Shown: in pieces, positions 48,171 through 56,947 of the stretch
How positions within the stretch are numbered: position 1 is the first letter of the stretch
Layout: each line of letters opens with the position of its first letter
Source: Rhodopseudomonas infernalis
GTDB lineage: Bacteria; Pseudomonadota; Alphaproteobacteria; Rhizobiales; Xanthobacteraceae
DNA length: 64,000 nucleotides
Direction of reading: 5' to 3'
Assembly (NCBI RefSeq): GCF_022271405.1
Contig: NZ_JAJNAL010000010.1
Location: forward strand, 91,423-155,422
Made by a program: the position numbers and the translations under genes
Notes under the pieces: generated by a model
Database searches by the model: none
The model's input: the letters and a program-made list of their open reading frames with translations, nothing else
What the model was told of the DNA's origin: nothing

Positions 48171-48297
48171 CGTCATTCCGGGGCGCTCGCGCCAGCGAGC
48201 GAACCCGGAATCCAGAGGTTGTTACGAAGAAGCGGCGAGCACAGTGCCGGCGTCAGATTCCGGGTTCACGCGGCTTCGCCGCGCGCCCCGGAATGAC
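48171..48297. repeat. Palindromic element, family A (left of the thioesterase gene)
   Basis: CGTCATTCCGGGGCGCTCGC at left, GCGCGCCCCGGAATGAC at right, with CGAACCCGGAATCCA / AGATTCCGGGTTCACG arms. It lies 3' of the convergent Bat gene and 3' of the minus-strand thioesterase gene. Confidence 0.8.
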
Positions 48298-48313
48298 TCG
48301 CGGAGGGGCGGTG

Positions 48314-48709
48314 CTACCAATCCTTGAAGCGCTTGGTGAACGCTTCGACGTCGATCAGGCCGCGCAGGTGCTTGCCGTCGCCGATCTTGCGGGCGCCGAC
48401 CCAGCAGGCGACCTCGAAGCCGATGCTGCGCTGCTCGACCGAGATCACCTTCGACGTCGTCCGCACCACATGGCCGACCAGCGCCGGCGTGAGGTGGCGG
48501 ATGTCGACGCCGGTGCCGACTGTGACCCAGCCCTGCGGCAGCAGCGGGTGGATCGCCTCGCCCGAGGTCATTTCCATTTCCAGGATCATCAGCGGCGTGG
48601 CGAACACCGGCGGCATGTACGGCACGAAATGCTGCACCGTCTGCTCCAGCGCCACCGTGATCTGCCGCTCGGCGCTCATGCCGACAGAGAGAATATCGCG
48701 CGCGTCCAT
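48314..48709 (-). CDS. Thioesterase family protein, hot-dog fold (FlK-like)
   Basis: A 131-residue hot-dog fold protein, with FVPYMPPVFATPLMILEMEMTSGEAIHP and TVGTGVDIRHLTPALVGH, each given as part of the chain. This is the thioesterase group containing fluoroacetyl-CoA thioesterase FlK. The ATG at 48709 is chosen because the longer frame runs through the family A element. The substrate is some small acyl-CoA; there is no evidence for fluoroacetate here. The gene lies between two family A palindromic elements. Confidence 0.85.
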   Translation of the reverse strand: MDARDILSVGMSAERQITVALEQTVQHFVPYMPPVFATPLMILEMEMTSGEAIHPLLPQGWVTVGTGVDIRHLTPALVGHVVRTTSKVISVEQRSIGFEVACWVGARKIGDGKHLRGLIDVEAFTKRFKDW

Positions 48710-48771
48710 GGGGCCTCGTGGTCTTGACGAATGATTTTTGGCGTTTTGCCGCCCGGCGATCACTTCAAGTT

Positions 48772-48920
48772 CGTCATTCCGGGGCGCGCCTCTTGGCGCG
48801 AACCCGGAATCCATACGCCCAGTCTCGATGACAAACACGAGCGTTGCAACGTGGCTGCGTAACCGCGAGCGCGGGGGCTATGGATTCCGGGTTCGCCGCT
48901 GCGCGGCGCCCCGGAATGAC
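48772..48920. repeat. Palindromic element, family A (between thioesterase and tautomerase genes)
   Basis: CGTCATTCCGGGGCGCGCCT at left and GGCGCCCCGGAATGAC at right, with AACCCGGAATCCATA / TATGGATTCCGGGTT arms. The centre (48820-48875) is unlike that of the others. It is the middle of three copies within 1.1 kb. Confidence 0.8.
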
Positions 48921-48933
48921 AAAGGTGAACCGC

Positions 48934-49137
48934 TTACTTCGCCTGTTCGGCCTTGCGCTCGACGAAGGTCTTGCCGCCCTTCATCTTGTTGGTGAGCGGG
49001 GCTTCGTTGATCTGGATGACGACATCCTCGGCCTTGACGCCGAGATGCGTCACCAGCGCCTGCGAGATGTCGCGCATCATCGCGGCCTTCTGCTCGGCGG
49101 TGCGGCCTTCGGCCAGGTTGATGCTGATCTCGGGCAT
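48934..49137 (-). CDS. 4-oxalocrotonate tautomerase family protein
   Basis: A 67-residue protein with the catalytic N-terminal proline (Met removed, MPEISINLAEGRTAEQKAAM) and the pair of arginine/hydrophobic positions of the 4-OT fold; VVIQINEAPLTNKMKGGKTF is the C-terminal half. It would interconvert unsaturated keto acids, as in catechol meta-cleavage, or act on another enol-keto substrate. AGGGAGAAACC lies upstream of the ATG. The gene lies between two palindromic elements, isolated from any degradation operon. Confidence 0.85.
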   Translation of the reverse strand: MPEISINLAEGRTAEQKAAMMRDISQALVTHLGVKAEDVVIQINEAPLTNKMKGGKTFVERKAEQAK

Positions 49138-49174
49138 GGTGGTTTCTCCCTGTGTCTTGCCAGTTATTTTTGTT

Positions 49175-49276
49175 CGTCATTCCGGGGCGCGAGCAAAGCT
49201 AGCGAACCCGGAATCTCATGGTGCCCTGAACTGCGGGATTCCGGGGTCGCGCCTGACGGCGCGCCCCGGAATGACG
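49175..49276. repeat. Palindromic element, family A (between tautomerase and hisS genes)
   Basis: CGTCATTCCGGGGCGCGAGC at left and GCGCGCCCCGGAATGACG at right, with AACCCGGAATCTCA / CGGGATTCCGGGGTCG arms. It ends two bases before the hisS stop codon. Confidence 0.85.
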
Positions 49277-49277
49277 G

Positions 49278-50852
49278 CTACCGCCACGTCACGTCGTGGC
49301 GCGCCAGAATCCGCCGCACCTCGTCGATCATTCCGAGCTGCGGCACTTTGCGCTGGGCGTCGGCCTGACGCTGCAGATAGTCGTCGCGATCTTTATCCAG
49401 CGCGGCGAGTTCGGCGCCGAGGATCAGGTCCTTGACGATCACCTGCGGGCCGTCCGGATCGTTCTTCTCGTCGGAGCCCTGGATGATCACGCAAGGCGAA
49501 TTGCGCTTGTCGGCATATTTGAGCTGGTTGCCCATGTTCTTCGGATTGCCGAGATAGAGCTCGGCGCGGATGTCCTCGGCGCGGAGCTGCGACACCATCT
49601 TCTGATAGTCGGCGAGCCGATCGCGGTCGAACACCGTCACCACCACCGGGCCGGTCGCGGGCCGGGTCCCGAGCTTGCCGATCAGCGTCAGCGCCGCCTG
49701 CAGCCGCGACACGCCGATCGAGAACCCGGTCGCCGGCACCGGCTCGCCGCGGAAGCGCGAGACGAGGCCATCGTAACGGCCACCACCGCCGACCGAGCCG
49801 AACCGCACCGGGCGGCCCTTTTCATCCTTGGTCTCGAGCAGCAGTTCGACCTCGTAGACCGGGCCGGTGTAGTACTCGAGGCCGCGGACGACGGAGGGAT
49901 CGATCCGGATGCGATCTTCGTCGTAGCCACTCGCCTTTACTAACTCACCGATAGCTCTGAGTTCAGAGACACCCGCTAAGAATGTAGCATTGTCCGGTAA
50001 GGCGGCGTTCTCGGTGCCTAGATTGAACGTATCAACTGAGGCTCCACCCATCATGACAGTTACCGGACCGATGGCGACAAGGTTCATGAGCAGGTCGATT
50101 TCCGCTTTTCCTAGGCCCGCGCCTTTCGTGAAGTCACCCTTCCCTTCCTCTCCGCCATCCCATCGACCGGTGCCGAGTAGTTTACGGATTTCCTCAGGTG
50201 GAAATTTGTCGAGCTTGTCGATCGCCCGCAGCACCGTGAGTCGACGCCCGGCATTCTCATCCCCGCCGAGCCCGATCGCCTCCATCACCCCATCCAGCAC
50301 CTTCCGGTTATTCACCTTCACCACGTAGCTGCCGCGCGGGATGCCCAGCGCTTCCATGGTGTCGGCGGCCATCATGCACATCTCGGCGTCGGCGGCCGGC
50401 GAGCCGGAGCCCACCGTGTCGGCGTCGAACTGCATGAACTGGCGGAAGCGGCCGGGGCCGGGCTTCTCGTTGCGGAACACCCAGCCGAAGCGGTAGCTGC
50501 GATACGGCTTAGGCAGTGCATCAAAGTTTTCGGCGACGTAGCGGGCGAGCGGCGCGGTCAGGTCGTAGCGCAGGCTGATCCACTGCTCGTCGTCGTCCTG
50601 CAGCGAGAACACGCCCTCGTTCGGGCGGTCCTGATCGGGCAGGAATTTGCCGAGCGCGTCGGTGTATTCGAACGCCGGGGTCTCGACCGGCTCGAAGCCG
50701 TAGCGTTCGTAGACCTCGCGGATGGTCTCCACCATCGCGCGCGTCGCCGCGATCTCGGCGGGGCCGCGATCGGCCAGGCCGCGCGGCAGCCGTGCCCGCA
50801 GCTTGGTGGGTTTCTTGCCGGAGTTTTTAGGATTCTGGGTCTGATCACGCAT
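49278..50852 (-). CDS. hisS: Histidyl-tRNA synthetase
   Basis: A 524-residue class II synthetase that charges tRNA-His. Motif 2 region [24 protein letters not shown] (in pieces), motif 1 in [11 protein letters not shown] and [10 protein letters not shown], motif 3 in [17 protein letters not shown], and the histidine-specific block [14 protein letters not shown] are present. The chain is about 100 residues longer than E. coli HisS. The extra section includes residues about 211-309 ([19 protein letters not shown] to the [11 protein letters not shown] part), and its DNA (49926-50220) has markedly lower G+C than both sides. Start at 50852 ([12 protein letters not shown]); longer frames are not supported. 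Confidence 0.95.
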   Translation of the reverse strand: MRDQTQNPKNSGKKPTKLRARLPRGLADRGPAEIAATRAMVETIREVYERYGFEPVETPAFEYTDALGKFLPDQDRPNEGVFSLQDDDEQWISLRYDLTAPLARYVAENFDALPKPYRSYRFGWVFRNEKPGPGRFRQFMQFDADTVGSGSPAADAEMCMMAADTMEALGIPRGSYVVKVNNRKVLDGVMEAIGLGGDENAGRRLTVLRAIDKLDKFPPEEIRKLLGTGRWDGGEEGKGDFTKGAGLGKAEIDLLMNLVAIGPVTVMMGGASVDTFNLGTENAALPDNATFLAGVSELRAIGELVKASGYDEDRIRIDPSVVRGLEYYTGPVYEVELLLETKDEKGRPVRFGSVGGGGRYDGLVSRFRGEPVPATGFSIGVSRLQAALTLIGKLGTRPATGPVVVTVFDRDRLADYQKMVSQLRAEDIRAELYLGNPKNMGNQLKYADKRNSPCVIIQGSDEKNDPDGPQVIVKDLILGAELAALDKDRDDYLQRQADAQRKVPQLGMIDEVRRILARHDVTWR

Positions 50853-51068
50853 GTCCGGGTTGGTACCAGCCGTCCTGCCGGGCAGCAAGGCTGGGCTGTG
50901 TGATCCAGCGCAAATCGCAGGCGAATTGCGTGGTTTATGAGCGCGGGCAGCCCCCGATCGGATGGAAGCCCCACGCAAATGTGCGGGCTCGCGGCATTTC
51001 CGTGCCACCCCGAAGCTGCTAGCCTGCCGCGCCGTCCGGAATCCAGCCCCGCGCATATGAGGAGCGCT

Positions 51069-52415
51069 ATGTTAGACAAGAGCAAGCCCACGTCCGCCGT
51101 CAACGTGCCGAACGACCTCGAGGCGTTCTGGATGCCGTTCACTGCGAACCGGGCCTTCAAGCGCGCGCCGAAGATGATCGCGGGCGCCAAGGACATGCAC
51201 TATTTCACCACGGACGGCCGCAAGATCATCGATGCCGCCTCGGGCATGTGGTGCAGCAACGCCGGCCACGGCCGCGAGCAGATTTCCGCCGCGATCGCCG
51301 CCCAGGCTGAGGAGCTCGACTTCTCGCCGCCGTTCCAGTTCGGCCAGCCGAAGGCGTTCGAACTCGCCAGCCGGATCGCCGATCTGGCGCCGGCCGGGCT
51401 CGACCACGTGTTCTTTTGCAACTCCGGCTCGGAAGCCGCCGACACCGCGCTGAAGATCGCGATGGCCTGGCAGCAGATCCGCGGCCAGGGCTCGCGCACC
51501 CGCTTCATCGGCCGCGAGCGCGGCTATCACGGCGTCGGCTTCGGCGGCACCGCGGTCGGCGGCATCGGCAACAACCGCAAGATGTTCGGTACGCTGCTGA
51601 ACGGCGTCGACCACCTGCCCGCGACCTATGACCGCGACAAGCAGGCGTTCAGCAAGGGCGAGCCGGAATACGGCGCGCACTTCGCCGACGCGCTCGAGGG
51701 CCTCGTCAATCTGCACGGCGCCAACACCATCGCGGCGGTGATCGTCGAGCCGATGGCCGGCTCGACCGGCGTGCTGCCGGCGCCGAAGGGCTATCTCAAG
51801 CGCCTGCGCGAGATCACCCAGAAGCACGGCATCCTGCTGATCTTCGACGAAGTGATCACCGGCTACGGCCGGCTCGGCTTTGCGTTCGCGGCCGAGCGCT
51901 ATGGCGTCACGCCCGACATGATCACCTTCGCCAAGGGCGTCACCAACGGCGCGGTGCCGATGGGCGGCGTGATCGCCACGGGCGAGATCCACGATGCGTT
52001 CATGACCGGGCCGGATTACGCCGTTGAGCTGTTCCACGGCTACACCTATTCGGCGCATCCGCTGGCCTGCGCGGCCGGCCTCGCCACGCTCGACATCTAT
52101 CGCGACGAGAAGCTGTTCGAGCGCGCCAAGGCGCTGGAGCCGAAGTTCGCCGACGCCGTGCTGTCGCTGAAGTCGGAGCCGAACGTGCTCGATATCCGCA
52201 CCGTCGGCCTCACCGCCGGCATCGACCTCGCCCCGCTCGCCGAGGGCGCCGGCAAGCGCGGCTACGAGGCGATGAACTCCGCCTTCCATGACCACGACCT
52301 GATGCTGCGCATCGCCGGCGACACGCTGGCGCTGACCCCGCCGCTGATCATGAGCGACGACCAGGTCGGCGAAATCGTCGACAAGGTCGCCAAGGTGATC
52401 CGCGCCGTCGCCTGA
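51069..52415 (+). CDS. Omega-amino acid:pyruvate aminotransferase (class III)
   Basis: A 448-residue PLP enzyme of the class III (omega) aminotransferases, converting beta-alanine or similar omega-amines with pyruvate. Motifs: [16 protein letters not shown] (PLP phosphate pocket), [11 protein letters not shown] with the PLP-ring aspartate, and the catalytic lysine in [15 protein letters not shown]. The start at 51069 has the excellent GAGGAG six bases upstream; the frame from 50937 is rejected. It is divergent from hisS. Best match from memory is beta-alanine:pyruvate transaminase. Confidence 0.92.
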   Translation: MLDKSKPTSAVNVPNDLEAFWMPFTANRAFKRAPKMIAGAKDMHYFTTDGRKIIDAASGMWCSNAGHGREQISAAIAAQAEELDFSPPFQFGQPKAFELASRIADLAPAGLDHVFFCNSGSEAADTALKIAMAWQQIRGQGSRTRFIGRERGYHGVGFGGTAVGGIGNNRKMFGTLLNGVDHLPATYDRDKQAFSKGEPEYGAHFADALEGLVNLHGANTIAAVIVEPMAGSTGVLPAPKGYLKRLREITQKHGILLIFDEVITGYGRLGFAFAAERYGVTPDMITFAKGVTNGAVPMGGVIATGEIHDAFMTGPDYAVELFHGYTYSAHPLACAAGLATLDIYRDEKLFERAKALEPKFADAVLSLKSEPNVLDIRTVGLTAGIDLAPLAEGAGKRGYEAMNSAFHDHDLMLRIAGDTLALTPPLIMSDDQVGEIVDKVAKVIRAVA

Positions 52416-52512
52416 CGCTGCTTGCCCTGATCCCTGATACGGCGGACGAATCCAGTGGACTCGTCCGCCGAATCACCAATGATGGCGGGATCGGCAGGGA
52501 TATCAGCGCTGA

Positions 52513-53979
52513 ATGATTCGTATTTCGACCCTCTTCATCGCGATCTGCATGGTGCTGATCTCCGTGTCGCTCGGCACGGTTGTGTATTCGCTTGCCGGCT
52601 TCAATGCGCTGGAATCCGCGATCGTCGCGCTGGCGGCGATGTCGCTGTTCGTTTTGTATCACGCGGTGTCGGTCCGTCTCGGCAACCGCTCCGACGCCAG
52701 CCAGCAGATCGCCGACCTGTCGAACGGAACGGCGGATCTGGCGCGCCAGATCGGCGAATTTGGGCGGCGCCTCGCCGCCGTCGAGGCCAGGATCCTGGCC
52801 GCCAATGCGGCCAGCCAGGATCGCGCCCAGATCGCGTTGAACGAGATCGGCGAGCTCGGACTGCTGGTGAAGCAACTCGCAGCCTCGGTCGCCACCCATG
52901 AGGATATGCTGACCGCCGCCGCCTCGAACGGCGCGCCGCAGACCCAACCGCTGCTCGATCCGGGCGCGCGGCTGCCGGAGCAGCAGGGAGCCCAACCGGC
53001 CGCCGCCGAGCCGATGGCGATCGGCGAGCTCGCGCCAACGCCGAGCGCGCCCGCGCCGAAGCCGCCCCGTGACGCGGCGCAGTTGCTGGACGGGGTGAAG
53101 GACGCAGTCGAACAGGGCCGGCTCGATATCTATCTGCAGCCATTGGTGACGCTGCCGCAGCGCAAGGTGCGATTCTACGAGATTGTCACCCGGCTGCGCC
53201 TCGGCAACGATCAGGTTCTGACCGCCCAGGAGTTTCTCACCGCTGCCGAAACCGCCGGCCTGATGGGACGGATCGACCATGCGGTGATGCTGCGCGCCGT
53301 CCAGGTGCTGCGCCGGCTGATGGTCCGCAACAAGGACGTCGGCGTGTTCGTGAACGTCGCCGCCGCGACGCTGTCGGACCCCGCGGCGTTCGCCCAATGC
53401 CTCGATTTCCTCGAGGCCAATCGGGCGCTCGCTCCGTCCTTCGTGCTCGAGTTCAAGCAGAGCACGCTGCGCAGTCTCGGGCCGGTCGAAGCCGAGCATC
53501 TAGCGGCGCTGGCGCAGCGCGGCTACCGGTTCTCGATTGATCACGTCACCGACCTACGGTTCGAGCCGCGCGAGCTGGCCGACCGCGGCGTCCGCTTCAT
53601 CAAGGTGCCGGCCGCGCTGCTGCTGGAGGAGCGCGAACGTCCGGCCGCCGACATTCACCCGGCGGATCTGTCGGATTTGCTCGGCCGCTTCGGCATCGAC
53701 CTGATCGCCGAGCGGATCGAGGGGGAACGCGCGGTGGTCGACCTGCTTGACTACGATGTGCGGTTTGGGCAGGGGTTCTTGTTCGCGGCCCCGCGCCCGT
53801 TGCGCCCCGAAACCGCCCCCTCGCCAACGCCTCTCTCCTCCGGCGATACGGCCAAGCAGGAACTCGCTTCTTCTCATGATGCTGGCTCCCTCCCGAAGGG
53901 CGCACTTGCCCGGATCGAACCGGCGCGTGTCGCCACCGGCGTCGCTGCGCTGGCGCGCCGCGTCGTCGGCCCCGTCTGA
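52513..53979 (+). CDS. EAL domain protein with degenerate active site (TipF-like)
   Basis: A 488-residue protein. Two N-terminal membrane segments (about 4-26 and 36-52) are followed by a likely coiled coil (about 65-135, NRSDASQQIADLSNGTADLA and onward), a Pro/Ala linker (about 135-190) and an EAL domain (about 195-430). The EAL signature is replaced by EIVTRL, and the DDFGTG loop by IDHVTD, so metal and c-di-GMP hydrolysis residues are missing. It is likely a c-di-GMP receptor rather than a phosphodiesterase. This exact arrangement is that of TipF of Caulobacter, which places the flagellum at the cell pole. Identity as TipF is inferred from architecture. Confidence 0.8.
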   Translation: MIRISTLFIAICMVLISVSLGTVVYSLAGFNALESAIVALAAMSLFVLYHAVSVRLGNRSDASQQIADLSNGTADLARQIGEFGRRLAAVEARILAANAASQDRAQIALNEIGELGLLVKQLAASVATHEDMLTAAASNGAPQTQPLLDPGARLPEQQGAQPAAAEPMAIGELAPTPSAPAPKPPRDAAQLLDGVKDAVEQGRLDIYLQPLVTLPQRKVRFYEIVTRLRLGNDQVLTAQEFLTAAETAGLMGRIDHAVMLRAVQVLRRLMVRNKDVGVFVNVAAATLSDPAAFAQCLDFLEANRALAPSFVLEFKQSTLRSLGPVEAEHLAALAQRGYRFSIDHVTDLRFEPRELADRGVRFIKVPAALLLEERERPAADIHPADLSDLLGRFGIDLIAERIEGERAVVDLLDYDVRFGQGFLFAAPRPLRPETAPSPTPLSSGDTAKQELASSHDAGSLPKGALARIEPARVATGVAALARRVVGPV

Positions 53980-53991
53980 CCGTCCCCTGCG

Positions 53992-54846
53992 ATGACCACA
54001 CTGCGTTTCGTCGAGCACCTGCGCGAGCTCGTGCCGTCCGTCGATGTCGTGCTGAGCGACATCTGGGGCGTCGTCCATAACGGCCTGGAGTCGTTTCCCG
54101 AAGCCTGCGAAGCGCTGCGCACCGCGCGCGCCGAGGGCCGCACCGTGGTGCTGATCACCAACGCGCCGCGCCCGGCGGATTCGGTGCAGCGCCAGCTGCG
54201 CAAGCTGCACGTTCCGGACGATTGCTACGACGCCATCGTCTCGTCCGGCGACCTCACCCGGATCTACGTGGCCGAGCATCCCGGGCAGTCGATCTACTGG
54301 CTCGGCCCGGATCGCGACAATTCGATCTATCGCGGCCTCGACAGTGTGCTGACGCCGCTCGACCAGGCCGACTACATCATCTGCACCGGCCCGTTCGACG
54401 ACGAAACCGAGTCGGCCGAAGACTATCGCGAGATGATGGGACAGGCGCTGGCGCGCAAGCTGACGCTGGTCTGCGCCAATCCGGACATCGTGGTCGAACG
54501 CGGTCACCGGCTGATCTATTGCGCCGGCGCGATCGCCGAGCTGTATCGCGAGCTCGGCGGCGACGTGATCTTCTACGGCAAGCCGCATCGCCCGATCTAC
54601 GACCGCGCCATGGCGCTGGCCCGCGAGCTGCGCGGCACCGAGACGCCGCAAGACCGCGTGCTGGCGATCGGCGACTCGGTGCGCACCGATCTCGCCGGCG
54701 CGCAGGCCTACGGCATCGACCTTTTGTTCGTCACCCGCGGCATCCACGCCGACGCGTTCGACGGCATCGACCGGCTCGACACCGCCGCCGTCACCGAACT
54801 GTTCGGCCACCCGCCGCTGGCCCTGACGCGGGAACTGCGCTGGTAG
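53992..54846 (+). CDS. HAD-superfamily hydrolase (TIGR01459 family)
   Basis: A 284-residue HAD phosphatase. The catalytic aspartates are in VVLSDIWGVVHNG (DxW instead of DxD), the second motif is ITNAPRP and the third and fourth are FYGKPHRPIYD and AIGDSVRTDLAGA. This is the TIGR01459 family of alphaproteobacteria, related to NagD/CbbZ-type haloacid dehalogenases. It starts 12 bases after the TipF-like gene and may be co-transcribed. The substrate is a phosphorylated small molecule, unknown. Confidence 0.9.
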   Translation: MTTLRFVEHLRELVPSVDVVLSDIWGVVHNGLESFPEACEALRTARAEGRTVVLITNAPRPADSVQRQLRKLHVPDDCYDAIVSSGDLTRIYVAEHPGQSIYWLGPDRDNSIYRGLDSVLTPLDQADYIICTGPFDDETESAEDYREMMGQALARKLTLVCANPDIVVERGHRLIYCAGAIAELYRELGGDVIFYGKPHRPIYDRAMALARELRGTETPQDRVLAIGDSVRTDLAGAQAYGIDLLFVTRGIHADAFDGIDRLDTAAVTELFGHPPLALTRELRW

Positions 54847-54902
54847 CTGCTCTCCTATCGTCATTTCCGGGATGCGCTACGCCGCGCAAACACCCTCACG
54901 CA

Positions 54903-55021
54903 CGTCATTCCGGGGCGCGCGCCCTTCGCGCGCGAACCCGGAATCCCGCAATTGTGGAAACGTCGGAGTCGCAGAACAGCTCGAGATTCCGGGTTCGCGC
55001 TTCGCGCGCCCCGGAATGACG
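54903..55021. repeat. Palindromic element, family A
   Basis: CGTCATTCCGGGGCGCGCGC at left and GCGCGCCCCGGAATGACG at right, with AACCCGGAATCCCG / AGATTCCGGGTTCG arms. It sits between convergent HAD-hydrolase and CheY-like genes; a separate terminator for the latter follows. Confidence 0.8.
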
Positions 55022-55039
55022 GGGAGATGTGGGCCTAAA

Positions 55040-55066
55040 CAAAAACGCGCCCCTTGCGGAGCGCGT
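55040..55066 (-). terminator. Intrinsic terminator of the CheY-like gene
   Basis: On the minus strand: ACGCGC-10 nt-GCGCGT stem followed by TTTTTGTTT. The stem lies 31 bases beyond the stop codon of the CheY-like gene, as expected for rho-independent termination. Confidence 0.8.
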
Positions 55067-55096
55067 CTCGCAAACTCGGTCGATCAGGCGTCGCGA

Positions 55097-55492
55097 TCAG
55101 GCGGCGACGTGATCCGGGAACACCGCGTCGATCTTGGTCTTCAGCGTCGCGGCGTTGAAAGGCTTGACGATGTAGTTGTTCACGCCGGCCTTCTTGGCGG
55201 CGATCACGTTCTCGGTCTTGGATTCGGCCGTGATCATGATGAAAGGGGTCTGCGACAGGTTCGGGTCCGCGCGGACTTCCTTCAACAGGTCGTAGCCGGT
55301 CATCGGCTCCATATTCCAGTCCGAGATCACCAGGCCGTACTTCTTGCTGCGCATCTTCTCGAGCGCGGCCGAGCCGTCATTGGCGTCGTCGATATGCTCG
55401 AAGCCGAGCTGCTTCAGAAGATTACGAATGATCCGGATCATGGTGCTGTAGTCGTCCACCACCAAGACCGACATTGACAAATCAACCGCCAT
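55097..55492 (-). CDS. CheY-like response regulator, single receiver domain
   Basis: A 131-residue stand-alone receiver. The phospho-acceptor Asp is in LVISDWNMEPMTGYDLL, the acidic pair is in VLVVDDYSTMIR, T in IMITAES and K in IVKPF: the full set of CheY residues. No output domain is attached. GGGAG lies ahead of the ATG at 55492. Stand-alone receivers of this sequence (CheY or the flagellar-motor type) usually receive phosphate from a CheA kinase. No chemotaxis operon is in the window, so the partner is unknown. Confidence 0.92.
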   Translation of the reverse strand: MAVDLSMSVLVVDDYSTMIRIIRNLLKQLGFEHIDDANDGSAALEKMRSKKYGLVISDWNMEPMTGYDLLKEVRADPNLSQTPFIMITAESKTENVIAAKKAGVNNYIVKPFNAATLKTKIDAVFPDHVAA

Positions 55493-55817
55493 CTTCAACT
55501 CCCAAGGGGCACCGCGATGGTGCGCCGAAACGCCCCCAACGGTGGGCTCATTGCGTTCTGTGGGGGATCCGGCCCGAGAAATCTCCGGTCCCATCCGGAC
55601 CTCAGACCTAGCACCGCTCATTAAACAGCCCGTTAATCGGACGCCGCGACAGCCCGGCCAAGGTCGCTTCAAATTGCTACAAAGTACTGACTTGCTTGAA
55701 TTTCACAGAGATGCCTGGTTCCCCGTAGTCGTACCAGTAAGGGTCCGGCGGGGCTTCGGCCTGCCCAGCGCCACGAACATCGTGGCGGGCGAGGACGTCC
55801 GCTGATAGGAGATGCGG
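55493..55817. other. Intergenic region between CheY-like and rlmJ genes
   Basis: This 325-base gap holds both divergent promoters. I see no gene. A strong, perfect 8-base stem hairpin (CGCCACGA-ACA-TCGTGGCG, 55769-55787) lies 31 bases before the rlmJ start, probably in its mRNA leader. A smaller imperfect stem (GGCACC-5 nt-GGTGCG) is near the CheY start. Between them the sequence near 55615-55640 is A+T-richer (CATTAAACAGCCCGTTAATC). Confidence 0.6.
55769..55787 (+). promoter_or_regulatory. Leader hairpin before rlmJ
   Basis: Perfect 8-base stem CGCCACGA / TCGTGGCG with loop ACA, ending 30 bases before the rlmJ ATG (55818) and about 18 bases before its ribosome site AGGAG. It could be an attenuator or an RNA-binding or autoregulatory site, since RlmJ is itself an RNA methyltransferase. 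No T-run follows, so it is not a simple terminator. Confidence 0.45.
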
Positions 55818-56675
55818 ATGAATTATCGTCACGCCTTCCACGCCGGCAACTTCGCCGACGTTCTCAAGCACATCGTCCTGGTCCGCATCCTGACCTATCT
55901 GCAGGAGAAGCCGGCGCCGTTCCGGGTGATCGACAGCCACGCCGGCGCCGGTCTGTACGACCTCACCAGCGACGAGGCGCGCCGCGGCGGCGAATGGGCG
56001 GGCGGGATCGGCCGGGTGCTGCAGGCGCGGTTCTCCGAGAAGGCCGGCGAGCTGATCCAGCCGTATCTCGACATCGTCCGGGCCTTCAATCCGCAGCGCG
56101 AGCTGACCGCCTATCCGGGCTCGCCGATGATCGCCCGCGCGCTGCTGCGGCCGCAGGACAGCATGGTGGCGAGCGAGCTGGAGCCGGTCGCGCGCAAGCG
56201 CCTGATCGACGGGCTGCGCCGCGACACCCAGGCGCGGGTCGTGGATCTCGACGGCTGGCAGGCGCTGACAGCTTTCGTGCCACCGAAGGAGCGGCGCGGC
56301 TTGGTGCTGATCGATCCCTCGTTCGAGCAAAAGGACGAATTCGACCGCCTCGCCCAAGGTTTCTCGACCGCCTATGCCAAATGGCCGACCGGTGTCTTTG
56401 TGATGTGGTACCCGGCCAAGAACCGGCGATCGACCGAAGCGCTGACCGCCCACGTCGCCGCCACGGCGGCCAAGGGCGGCGAAGGTAAGTGCCTGAGGCT
56501 CGAGTTCAGCGTCGCCCCCCAGCAGCCGGATGGGCCGTTGACCTCCACCGGCCTGCTGATCGTGAACCCGCCCTGGACGCTCGCCTCAGAGTTGAAAGTC
56601 ATTCTCCCCGAACTGGAGCGACCGCTCGGCCAGGGCGGCGTGGGCCGTTACCGGATCGAGCTACCCAAGGCCTGA
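55818..56675 (+). CDS. rlmJ: 23S rRNA (adenine(2030)-N6)-methyltransferase RlmJ
   Basis: A 285-residue SAM-dependent methyltransferase that methylates A2030 of 23S rRNA. The N-terminal MNYRHAFHAGNFADVLKHIV is the family hallmark. The catalytic motif is LVLIDPSFEQKDEF, where the usual D-P-P-Y-E reads D-P-S-F-E. The length is close to that of E. coli RlmJ. The ATG at 55818 is preferred over the in-frame ATG at 55812 because AGGAG is seven bases before it. A perfect hairpin lies in the leader. Confidence 0.93.
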   Translation: MNYRHAFHAGNFADVLKHIVLVRILTYLQEKPAPFRVIDSHAGAGLYDLTSDEARRGGEWAGGIGRVLQARFSEKAGELIQPYLDIVRAFNPQRELTAYPGSPMIARALLRPQDSMVASELEPVARKRLIDGLRRDTQARVVDLDGWQALTAFVPPKERRGLVLIDPSFEQKDEFDRLAQGFSTAYAKWPTGVFVMWYPAKNRRSTEALTAHVAATAAKGGEGKCLRLEFSVAPQQPDGPLTSTGLLIVNPPWTLASELKVILPELERPLGQGGVGRYRIELPKA

Positions 56676-56947
56676 TTACTCACCTAGTGACCGCATCAGG
56701 CTGCAAAAGTCGCATTTGAGCCGTAGTCAATCCGCGCAAATCCGTATTATGCTGAGTTGATTGGACTGGCTTTACGTTCCGCTTCCGCGAATGGGGGCGG
56801 CGGAGTGACAAGGCCGTACTACCCGCATGTGTTGAGCAGCGGGTCCCACTCTCGGCCAAGCTTTCCGGCAGCGCAATGCCAGGTCGCACCGTAGCGCCTT
56901 GCATTGCTGTTGGCGCGACGGAAAGCAGGGCGGGAGGAGTTTCCGGA

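Noticed and set aside
48709..48838. Longer N-terminus for the thioesterase (frame to 48838)
   Set aside because: The extra residues are translated family A repeat, and homologues begin at the ATG at 48709.
48314..49137. Thioesterase and tautomerase as a fluoroacetate or aromatic degradation operon
   Set aside because: The two genes are separated by a palindromic element, have their own ribosome sites, and no degradation genes are adjacent; the functions are too general for this call.
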